This document shows, one piece after another, positions 12,201 through 20,434 of a DNA stretch of 64,000 nucleotides. The position numbers and the translations under genes are program-made. The DNA comes from Saxidomus purpurata (Eukaryota; Mollusca; Bivalvia; Venerida; Veneridae), in contig JAFMSR010000017.1 of NCBI GenBank assembly GCA_022818135.1, positions 3,157,333 through 3,221,332 on the forward strand, given 5' to 3'. Position 1 is the first letter of the stretch, and every line of letters starts with the position of its first letter. The notes under the pieces are model-generated. The model ran no database searches. It was not told where the DNA came from and saw only the letters and a program-made list of their open reading frames with translations.

Positions 12201-15200
12201 AACTGTGACAAAATTCTAAGTTAAAAGGGGCATAAATATGTCAAAAATCAAAAACATTGGTGAAGATGTTGACAGTAAACATACATTTTAAGTTTTAAGT
12301 CCATAAAAAAATCAAAGTTAAAAAGGGGCATAAATCTGTCAAAAATAAAAACAGAGTTATGGGGATTGTTTTCTCAGATGATGATGTTGATGGTAGACAC
12401 ATACTTTGAGTTTTAAGTCAATACCTTTGATAGTATTCAAGATATTTAAATTTATAAAAATCTTTAACAAAAAATTCTACGTTAAAAAGGGGCATAAATC
12501 TGTCAAAAATCAAAACAGAGTTATGAGGATTGTTTCCTCAGGTGCAGATGTTGATGGTAACGATATATTTTGAGTTTCAAGTCAATACCTTTGATAATAT
12601 GCAAGATATTTGAATTTATAAAAAACTTAACAAAAATTCTAAGATAAAAAGGGGCATAAATCTGTCAAAAATCAAAATAGAGTTATGCGGATTGTTTCCT
12701 CACGTGTAGATGTTGATGGTAAAGATATATTTTGAGTTTCAAGTCAATACCTTTGATAATATACAAGATATTTGAATTTATAAAAAAACTTGAACCAAAA
12801 ATTCTAAGTAAAAAAGGGGCATAAATCTGTCAAAAATAAAAACAGAGTTATGGGGATTGTTTGCTCAGGTGTAGATGTTGATGGTTAAGATATATTTTGA
12901 GTTTCAAGTCAATACCTTTGATAATATGCAAGATATTTGAATTTATAAAAAACTTTAACCAAAAATTCTAAGTTAAAAAGGGGCATAAATCTGTCAAAAA
13001 TCAAAACAGAGTTATTGGGATTGTTTGCTCAGGTGTAGATGTTGATGGTAAACATATACTTTGAGTTTCAAGTCAATACCTTCGATAGTATTCAAGATAT
13101 TTGACTTTATTAAAAACTTTATCCAACGCAGACGCCGACGTGGGGGTGAGTGCAATGGCCTCCTTATTCTTCGAATAGTCGAGCTAAAAACCAATGACCC
13201 TGAAGTGTTACCTTGACCTGGAGGTGACGGGGTTGGAACACAAGTTGTGCATGTCGTTTTTATAAGATACACATTTGACCAAAGTTTCATGAATATACAT
13301 ATTTGTACATGTATCATGGTTTTTCAATTTATCACACTTTATTCTCTAGAAATCCTCACTAAACGCAGTATAGTCAGACAGATGGTGTACAATGAGTATC
13401 ATAAAGTAAAAGACCTGATGTATGTAAGAATGTCAAGTTGGAAAGATTACCTCTGCTACTTTTTGCACAGCTATATCACCTTCATACGGACAACCAAGAA
13501 CACAGGATACATATCTATAACAAACAAGTTCTTTATTCAGCTTTCATTTATAATTGGTATTAATTGATGTTTCCATAATATCTAGATATTCAAACTTAAA
13601 ATTGGACAACACTTTTTTTTAATCCAGTTTACTTTTAGAAGATCTTCACTAAACTTAAATTTCAAACAGAAAGTAGAAAATTACATAAAATTATGGTAAC
13701 ATCTTACCTTCACCTACATGTAGCATTCTTAAAGGTACCTACCATCTAACTGTTGTGCTTTATCCTCTGTTATGCCTTACTGTCTAACAGCTATCCTTAC
13801 CTTTTACAGCTATTTCTCTTCAGGTAAGCTTTTTTTTTATTTCTTCTAAGATTGTTTATAGTCCTGACCGACCCTGGGATTTCTCCCCGGGTGAACTTGT
13901 CAAGACTCCTGACAGATGCAGGTTGATGAGACAGATGCAGATACAAGCAAATTTGGGCACCAAACCCTAGCTACGTTACTAAAAGACCCCTTGACAGATA
14001 AGCTTTATTCTTTATCAATTGTGCCTTACCCTTTATTTCTAATCCTTTTTATTTTGTATCGGTATGCCTTGTGCTCTAACTTGTTATGTTTTACCCTTTA
14101 ACAATTATACTACCCTTGTTATCTATAGTGTCTTACCCTTTAAAGTTATATTACCCTTCAAAATGATCACATTGGTTTATAGTTAAGAATGATGCTCAAA
14201 ACACAGTGGATCTTTTAGAAACATATAAGGAATAAGCTTTACAAAGTTATTTCTGTTATTGACAAATACAAATTAAGATAAACATAACCGAAAGGGTGGA
14301 TTTTTTATTTTTGCCTAGGATAGTCAAAATATTTTTTACAGATTTCCTCTATATTCAATGTGAATGAAACTGTTATACAGATCGTTAGTTTTGGGTAATA
14401 ACTATGGCAATGTTTATTATTCTAGGAGTATAAATCATTGATTTTTTTTTTTTAACATTTAGATGGTCACTTTGAATGGTAATATCACTTTAAAAGCTCT
14501 GTCTTATCCCAAGTTAAGACTTACCTTCTGAAAGTTATGTCTTACCCCTCTAACACTAATGCCTCATCCCTCTAACAGTTATGTCCTAACACTCTTAACT
14601 GTTATGCTTCACCTTCTAAGAGTTAAAAGGAAATTATGCCGTACCTTCTTACATTTATGCCTTACCCTCTAACAGGTATGTCCTTACCCTCTAACAGGTA
14701 TGTCCTTACCCTCTAACAGGTATGTCCTTACCCTCTAACAGGTATGCCTTACCCTCTAACAGGTATGTCCTTACCCTCTAACAGGTATGTCCTTACCCTC
14801 TAACAGGTATGCCTTACCCTCTAACAGGTATGTCCTTACCCTCTAACAGGTATGTCCTTACCCTCTAACAGGTATGTCCTTACCCTCTAACAGGTATGTC
14901 CTTACCCTCTAACAGGTATATTAGCTGACTTTGCTGCTGCCATTACTGCATCAAATCTCTTCAAACTTTCTTCGATACTACAGTTTATATTTTTCCTGTA
15001 AAACATGTAATTACATTTACAGAACAATTGCAGAGGAGATATTTTATTAGCGGAAAAAACTCAGCTTCCTACTTTACATTTAATTTAATAATGTCAATCT
15101 GATTTAAAACAACTTTTACAACACCATCATGCTATTGGTAACTCATAACTCAGTCTGTCATACATCTGTTTTACATATTCAGCTAACTTCCATTAGAATT

Positions 15201-18200
15201 TCAGACAGTACAAATACATTTTGTTCTTTTATTTATTTCCAATACTACAGATGAATGTGCACTTGGAACAAAACAGCTATACTGGCCCAAAATCACTCTA
15301 CTAGTTTATACTGCAGCTCACTGACACCTCACTATGTACCAGCTATTCATTTCTACTATATACTGCAGCTCACTGACACCTCACTATGTACCGGCTATAC
15401 ATTTCTACTATATACTGCAGCTCACTGACACCTCACTATGTACCGGCTATACATTTCTACTATATACTGCAGCTCACTGACACCTCACTATGGACCGGCT
15501 GTACATTTCCATGCAAGAAAAGATTATTCTTATTGTATTGTCAGCGCACTACTTACTTGCTGAAGCTTTCGGATGCAGCACCAAATATTGCCACCTCATT
15601 CACACCTGCTTCTAACTGTAAGTCAAATACAACAACATGAAAGCAAAATATAATTTGAAATACAGACAGACTTACACAGTAAATTCTTTCAATATTCCTC
15701 AGGGAATAATAATTATAACTGTTTTTCTATTTAAAACAACTCTTTAATTCAATTCAATATTCCTCTGGGAATAATAATTATAACTGTTTTTCTATTTAAA
15801 ACAACTCTTTAATTCAATTCAATATTCCTCGGGGAATAATAATTATAACTGTTTTTCTATTTAAAACAACTCTTTAATTCAATTAAAGAGTTGTTTTAAA
15901 TAGAAAAACAGTTACACAGTAAAGTCAAAATAATTTTAGCTCCCAACTTTAGTTTTGTAGTTTTAGATAGCTCATTGTTCAGATAGTTTTAGGAAGGAAA
16001 CCAGTCAACAAATTACTACATGCACCATTTAACCTTCCCCCGGTCCTGATATGCTGTTCCTCTCTATTTTCTTTTTTTGCATAGGTCCTAGATTTAAGAC
16101 AAATTTAGGGTGTTATATGGGGTTCTGTTTGACAGTTAACACAGAAGCAGAACAAGTTTTTTTTAATTGATTCCTACATTTTTTATACCTGAGTAACATT
16201 TATTGTTCACAGGGATGCTAAATGAAAATGAAACAACTGAATTAGGAACCATTCAGACCATGGAATTTGGCAGTAGGCATTTATAGACTGATCAAAGACT
16301 ACATTGGTCACCTATCTCCTACAGACCAGGAGTCATTTACTAAACCAATGGTTTCAAACAATGAATAGTAAATATATGAACAAAGACTGCAAAATCCTAT
16401 GGATATGTGAACTGATTCAAACTTTGTAAGTAGAAATCCACAATTTGTTATTTTTTTCTTTAACAGTAAATATATCAGCATAACTCTGTTACAGTTTTGA
16501 GATCATTTTAATAAACCCACTTTTTATGGGGAAATAATTTGCACTTTGGCCTACAAAAAAAGTATCTTTCCTGTAACCCTGCCGACCCTCATTTTTTACC
16601 CCAAAAAATATAGCATCAAGAAAATTTCTATTTCTATGGAACTTGGTGTTGCCTGTGATCAAAAAGCATTTTTTATTGGTTTCTTCCATAGACCTAGTAA
16701 TAGCCGAATACTGTTATGGGTACCCATCCAATTACAAAATCACATTAAGCAATTTTTGTTTTGAAATCCCTACCTACCAGCCCATCTTTTTTCAGCATGT
16801 TACAGTAAACAGACAACTTTTTTTAGGCTTTAGATTTCAACAAATTATCCACCTTGAATGTTTAACTACATAGTGCAATTATTATGTATGAGAAATGTGT
16901 GTAAAGTTCATGAAGTTTGAAATCAATGCAGGAAATGCCTATAAAAGTATACTGATGTCGAACACAGGTTGGGACACCTGTTTGTGGGAGTATAAAGAAC
17001 CTATACCTACTGCAGCTTCAAATCCTTTCAAATTTGGCGTCAATGCAGAGTATACAATATCTGGATGTCTCTTGACTCCTTTAAGCACTTCACTATGGTC
17101 TGCCATCTTAAAGAAACAACATAATTTTAATACATATTGGTCAAACTATTAATACAGACCACTTTGTGTAGAATTTATCATGCAATTTAAATACATGTAT
17201 GAACAAATTTGTATTCTTTAATCATAAATTTGATTAAAGTTTTTTAACACATTTCCAACATGTTCAATACAGTAGACATATATGTAGCAGAAAAGTTTCA
17301 CAAACACATTTACTACTACTACATTTTATAAATGTGAAATGAGCATTTAAAAAGGTCACAAAATGCATCACAATAAATTGAATTGTGGAACACTGATTAA
17401 CTTATATTCACAGTATGTATAATACCTAAGTAACTATTATTGTTACATAGAAAAGGTTCTCATGGTTTTATTCTAAATTTTTAACAATATTCAGTTTGGT
17501 CAGATAGTTTTAAAGTGTGAAATTCACACGAAATTCACCATAAATTTCTTGAATGCATTTGTTCCTAAGAGCAATTTAACATACATGCAGATCTTAACAC
17601 TTACCCTGAGGCTGGCAAGAGGTTCTGCTTTTGAGATAAATGCACATCCATTTACACTGGTCATGATCTGCACTATTATATATTTTATCAGAATATTTGC
17701 AATAAACACCTCTATAAACAATTAATGGTGCAGTCCAAATACAAACATGGACAAGTCCATTTCATAAATTTAGCAGTGTAAGAATCTTCTCTACCTGAGG
17801 AACCCACTTTGGTGAAACAAAACTTGTGACCTCAATGTTAGGTAGACCTGCCTGTGACAATAGGTCTACAAGCTCTATCTTGGCTGAGGTTGGCACCATT
17901 TCTTTTTCATTCTGTAAACCATCCCTCGGACCAACCTCCACAACCTTCACAAAAGATGGTAATCCTGCAATCTAAAAAAAACAAGAGATGTGCACAGTGC
18001 ATAGGCCAGAGTTTACAATCTGTCCACACAGTGAATAAATCAGTAACAAACGGAAACAAACTGACAGTAGAGTTCATTTAGCGTTTGGGATTTGAAGAAG
18101 TTATTCATCATATTTATTCACTAGATTTAGAGTCAAGTTATATATATGATTAACGTTAGGATACGGTGTAGCCTCAATATTTCGACTGCAAGACCGACCC

Positions 18201-18838
18201 ATTTTACAATCTGACATTACATACATGTCTGTCTTTACGTCTCAACCAGTTAGGATCAAAACTTTGGTGGAAATCACACCTTTTAAAATTTCTTTTTATT
18301 CACTACAACATGAAAATTTCCATACTGGTATGTTCATTTATTGTTATAAAACATAAATAGTCCTTCAAGTACCAATAAAATGATAAATATTAAAAAAAAA
18401 AGATAAACCTACCCAGGGCAGCCGTCATATGTAGCAAAAAGCCCTTGCGCACAATTAGTTGTGCTAGGGAACAGTGTTGAGATTCTGTTTTCTTTTCTAA
18501 AAAAAACGTTTTTATAATGAAAACTGGGTGCAGACCTATTGTAAAATTACTCCGGTAAAATTTCAGTAGTAAAGTGAACCAGGCAGCCTTACTTTATTGC
18601 GCAACGCTTTAGCTGGAAATAAAGGTTCGAATACTACCAAGGACGAAACACACTTCAGAATTACACTTTTTCGTTGTACTGCAAGATGAACAACGGAAGT
18701 TAAAAAGTATGCTTTGCATCATCTTACCGACACTTGTGCGTATCCTCTTGACAAATTTTCCACCAGTTTCAACGTTTTGGTTACTTTATTAAGACGATGT
18801 AATTTTCTGGCAAAGAAGTACGAAATGGAAGTCGCCAT
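9131..18838 (-). CDS. HMGCL: Hydroxymethylglutaryl-CoA lyase, mitochondrial (nine exons, complete)
   Basis: The enzyme cleaves 3-hydroxy-3-methylglutaryl-CoA to acetoacetate and acetyl-CoA, the last step of leucine breakdown and of ketone body synthesis, in the mitochondrial matrix. Nine exons join into 338 residues: 18838-18728, 17971-17795, 17106-17011, 15615-15557, 14995-14906, 13514-13451, 10921-10733, 9910-9785 and 9235-9131. Residues 1-37 are basic, rich in R/K and Ser, and lack acidic residues except one, as in a matrix-targeting peptide. The TIM-barrel motifs are intact: [10 protein letters not shown] (R53, D54), [57 protein letters not shown] (H245 and H247, metal ligands) and [14 protein letters not shown] (C278, the flexible-loop Cys, and N287). 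The human protein has 325 residues. The C-terminus ends KSSL, without the Cys and CKL of the human enzyme. Introns 5 and 6 are packed with satellites. Confidence 0.95.
9785..9910 (-). CDS. HMGCL: HMGCL exon 8
   Basis: The exon is 126 nt (42 codons, phase 0). The acceptor is tattttag and the donor is AAGACG followed by gtatga. It encodes [20 protein letters not shown] and then [15 protein letters not shown], with the catalytic loop Cys (C278) and Asn287. Confidence 0.95.
10040..10320 (-). repeat. tRNA-headed SINE in HMGCL intron 7
   Basis: Read on the - strand from about 10320, the head 'cctgtggtctattggtagag' has an A-box, followed by an anticodon-stem-like part and a B-box-like 'gggttcctaaccc'. 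A tRNA-unrelated body follows. It cannot fold into a full tRNA because of mismatched stems, so it is called a SINE and not a tRNA gene. Borders are approximate. Confidence 0.55.
10733..10921 (-). CDS. HMGCL: HMGCL exon 7
   Basis: The exon is 189 nt (63 codons, phase 0). The acceptor is ttcgtcag and the donor is TTACAG followed by gtctgt. It holds [19 protein letters not shown] and [20 protein letters not shown], including the two metal-binding histidines. Confidence 0.95.
11098..13292. repeat. Outer tandem-repeat element in HMGCL intron 6, interrupted by a second element
   Basis: The left edge 'actagagctatcactgaaca' resembles the edge of family S1. The core is a roughly 145-bp unit built around 'aagtgtgacct', 'ggttggaaca' and 'aagat..acatttg', with copies from about 11335, 11561, 11705 and 13196. 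The third copy stops at 11826 and the array resumes at 13191, so the 11827-13190 element inserted into it. Confidence 0.65.
11827..13190. mobile_element. Nested satellite-carrying element, AACAAGAG...GAGCTAAAAA (family S2)
   Basis: Starts AACAAGAGCT followed at once by the palindrome 'gctgtcacatgacagc' and ends 'cgaatagtcgagctaaaaa'. The core is about six units of about 165 bp with 'aaaaaggggcataaatctgt', 'acagagttatgggg' and 'gatgttgatggt'. Near the right end is a GC-rich 'gcagacgccgacg' patch. Because it interrupts a different repeat, its termini are defined. No obvious target duplication is seen. Related to 29217-30219. Confidence 0.75.
13451..13514 (-). CDS. HMGCL: HMGCL exon 6
   Basis: The exon is 64 nt. 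The acceptor is gttatag and the donor is GCAGAG followed by gtaatc. With the split Gly codon it reads [20 protein letters not shown] and then AE, matching the human YVSCALGCPYEGKI block. Confidence 0.95.
13720..14914 (-). repeat. Minisatellite made from the HMGCL exon 5 splice donor, filling most of intron 5
   Basis: On the - strand exon 5 ends CCTGTTAGAGG|gtaagg, and the same exon end plus donor is then repeated into the intron. Near-identical units begin (plus-strand coordinate of GGTATG) at 14675, 14697, 14719, 14741, 14762, 14784, 14806, 14827, 14849, 14871 and 14893. Units are 22 bp except those starting at 14741 and 14806, which are 21 bp. The last copy (14915) is the exon itself. From 14674 back to about 13720 the phrases 'ccttaccctctaac' and 'gttatg' recur in decayed form, so homogeneity falls with distance from the exon. 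The first downstream read-through codon pair is GGG TAA, an in-frame stop. Confidence 0.88.
14906..14995 (-). CDS. HMGCL: HMGCL exon 5
   Basis: The exon is 90 nt. The acceptor is ttttacag and the chosen donor is AGAGG followed by gtaagg at 14905. It encodes [20 protein letters not shown] and then [10 protein letters not shown]. The donor is the first of about twelve near-identical donor copies (see the minisatellite). Only this one keeps the frame into exon 6 without an in-frame stop. Confidence 0.94.
15309..15516. repeat. 52-bp tandem repeat, four copies, HMGCL intron 4
   Basis: The phrase 'tactgcagctcactgacacc' recurs at 15309, 15361, 15413 and 15465, exactly 52 bp apart, with 'tcactatgtaccggctata' in each unit. 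The four copies differ by only a few bases, so the array is young or homogenised. Confidence 0.9.
15557..15615 (-). CDS. HMGCL: HMGCL exon 4
   Basis: Encodes [19 protein letters not shown] plus two bases; the donor is AGCAA followed by gtaagt. The acceptor is ambiguous: ttacag before TTAGAAGC (15615) pairs with the exon 3 end at 17011 and gives ...EAALEAG, while ttag before AAGC (15611) pairs with an exon 3 end at 17007 and gives ...EAAVEAG. Both have the same length. Confidence 0.9.
15672..15923. mobile_element. Fold-back element with three tandem units and 12-bp flanking duplication
   Basis: The 12-mer TTACACAGTAAA stands at 15672-15683 and again at 15912-15923. Between them are three head-to-tail units of about 65 bp ('ttcaatattcctc' ... 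'aacaactctttaattc'). The third is followed immediately by an inverted copy of its end ('attaaagagttgttttaaat' ... 'aacagtt'), giving a long hairpin. This is the layout of a fold-back insertion with a target-site duplication. Confidence 0.7.
15924..17010. other. HMGCL intron 3, no feature recognised
   Basis: AT-rich intron. Short ORFs on both strands around 16489-16873 show no known domain. No repeat with another copy in the window was recognised. Confidence 0.5.
17011..17106 (-). CDS. HMGCL: HMGCL exon 3
   Basis: Encodes [20 protein letters not shown] and then [12 protein letters not shown]. The acceptor is tctttaag before ATG GCA. The donor is either GCA|gtaggt (17011) or GTAG|gtatag (17007); see exon 4. 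Confidence 0.92.
17640..17765 (-). repeat. Dispersed short repeat, family R1
   Basis: Read on the - strand it runs 'aaatggacttgtccatg', 'gcaccattaattgtttata' and 'gtgcagatcatgaccagtgt', the same order as in the copy at 396-590. Confidence 0.55.
17795..17971 (-). CDS. HMGCL: HMGCL exon 2
   Basis: The exon is 177 nt (59 codons, phase 0). The acceptor is gttttttttag and the donor is CCTCAG followed by gtagag. It encodes [17 protein letters not shown] with the catalytic R53-D54 pair, and ends [11 protein letters not shown]. Confidence 0.95.
18728..18838 (-). CDS. HMGCL: HMGCL exon 1, mitochondrial targeting peptide
   Basis: ATG at 18838-18836; the donor is GTGTCG followed by gtaaga. It encodes [19 protein letters not shown] and then [18 protein letters not shown]: basic, hydroxylated and amphipathic, with an RGYA-S region that could be the processing site. 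The open phase-0 join to [18 protein letters not shown] supports this exon. Confidence 0.88.
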
Positions 18839-19460
18839 ATTTAATAATTAATGCCGACTATTTCAATATATCGATATCATCGATTTTTTATAAATACAGT
18901 CCATTAGCTGGTGCTTTATTTGTCCATTTTGAAAAAAACTTAAGTCACGTTTATGATATTTTGCTGTTTTACACTCATAAATTTGCAATGTAGGCCCAAC
19001 ACTGCACCAAAAACTGGTGTCGCCAGTTTTGGTGAGTTGCTTTAATCTTGCATTTGAAATTAACTGTAGAATGACACTTAGTTACGGTTAGGTCAGTCTT
19101 CTTTCTATCAAAACTATGCATCCGAAATTAGTGTTATTTCTTTGTAAAGAAAAATTGTAATGTCGGCTACGGTATAATTTAGTCATTTAGTATATTCTGT
19201 TTCCAATCTTGTAACTAAAATAAATTTAATTTTGTTCAACTCACTTATACAATTAAATTTTGAAACAAAATAAAGGGATATGTAATGTACTTGTAAGACC
19301 GTAATGTTTGATACCCTTTTTACTACACAACATGCTTGCTTTTAAATATGTCATGTCCGAATATAGCGTATCAGTAGAGATGTCAAATTAATATCATCAT
19401 ATCGCAAACTGCTGTCCGCTATGTTGAAAGGATTTTAATCAAAACAACGAAGTTGATCTG
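18839..19460. promoter_or_regulatory. Upstream region of HMGCL, possible divergent 5' exon on the + strand
   Basis: Directly upstream of the HMGCL ATG. No TATA box at a convincing place. At 19441-19460 the + strand reads 'gttgatctg' followed by a strong donor gtaagt, which could be the end of a 5' UTR exon for the decayed TRIM-like gene downstream. This is inference only. Confidence 0.3.
19005..19034. other. Inverted repeat (hairpin) upstream of HMGCL
   Basis: CACCAAAAACTGG (19005-19017) faces CCAGTTTTGGTG (19023-19034) with a 5-nt loop and one bulged A. It lies about 170 bp upstream of the HMGCL start codon. Confidence 0.7.
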
Positions 19461-19597
19461 GTAAGTGTTTTTCTCTGTTTTAAATTATTGTATAACTTAT
19501 GAAGCTGAACTAAATTATATAATATTTCAAAAGCAGCAAAGCATTTTAGGATACATACCATTGTATGCATTATATAAGATGTATGATCATCATGATG

Positions 19598-19632
19598 TGT
19601 AATGTTCGCTACTGACTTTAGCGAACATTACA
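19598..19632. other. Perfect 14-bp inverted repeat
   Basis: TGTAATGTTCGCTA (19598-19611) and TAGCGAACATTACA (19619-19632) are exact reverse complements around a 7-nt loop. No coding or transposon context was recognised. Confidence 0.8.
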
Positions 19633-20166
19633 TGTTTCAGAAAGTACGTGTCTTGTTTAAACGATTGTCTTTATCTAAAATAAATTTAAATTAAGAAAAC
19701 TATTCACTTTTTATTCAATATTGTTCTATACTTCCAAATCAAAATTATTCATATATCATGCATAATTATATATGAATTATATACTAAACGGAAAATTTGT
19801 TGAACAGGAATCATACTTATACAATTCATCATATTTTCTTCTTGTGATATTTGATGATATTGGAGCCGATGTATTTCATTAGCTGCAGCATCAAACTATG
19901 ACACATTGATACATATATATTTTGACATCATTACACATATAGGTACCAATAAAGTCCATCAGACATGAAATATTTATAAATGTGATGCATTATACAAGCA
20001 TGGTCTTGAAATAAGCTACATTTAAAGGCTAACATGTTCACGGTTTATACAGGTGCCGAACATTCAACATAATGTATTAACTGCTTTTCGAATTTACTTA
20101 GTGGGGGGAAAAAAAATGATCTAATAGAACCAACAACCCATCAATTTCCCAGTTTCGTTTTATCAG

Positions 20167-20219
20167 GGTCCGTCTATTACTATAATATACGGACCGGGGG
20201 GGGGGGGGGGGGGGGGGGG
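20167..20219. other. Palindrome followed by a run of 24 G
   Basis: GGTCCGTCTATTA...TAATATACGGACC (20167-20195) forms a near-perfect hairpin and is followed at once by 24 consecutive G (20196-20219). The palindrome may be the remains of a small element; the G run can form G-quadruplexes. The run length may be imprecise for technical reasons. Confidence 0.7.
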
Positions 20220-20434
20220 CTGGGATTACTGGTTCTTCATCAAAAAAACCCAAATAAAAAGAAAATTTGGTAAGTTTGTTATTATATGTACAGAAATATT
20301 TTTACATTCGTAGACATGTCAGATGTATATTTCCAAGTTTCACATGTGATTTAAACCAAAATTGTTAAGTAACTTGGGGTGTTTTTAATTTTTCGATATT
20401 TTTATATGAAGGTATAAACTTTCAAATCAATGTG

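Noticed and set aside
14675..14914. CRISPR-like array
   Set aside because: Units are contiguous with no spacers, in a eukaryotic intron, and are copies of an exon border.
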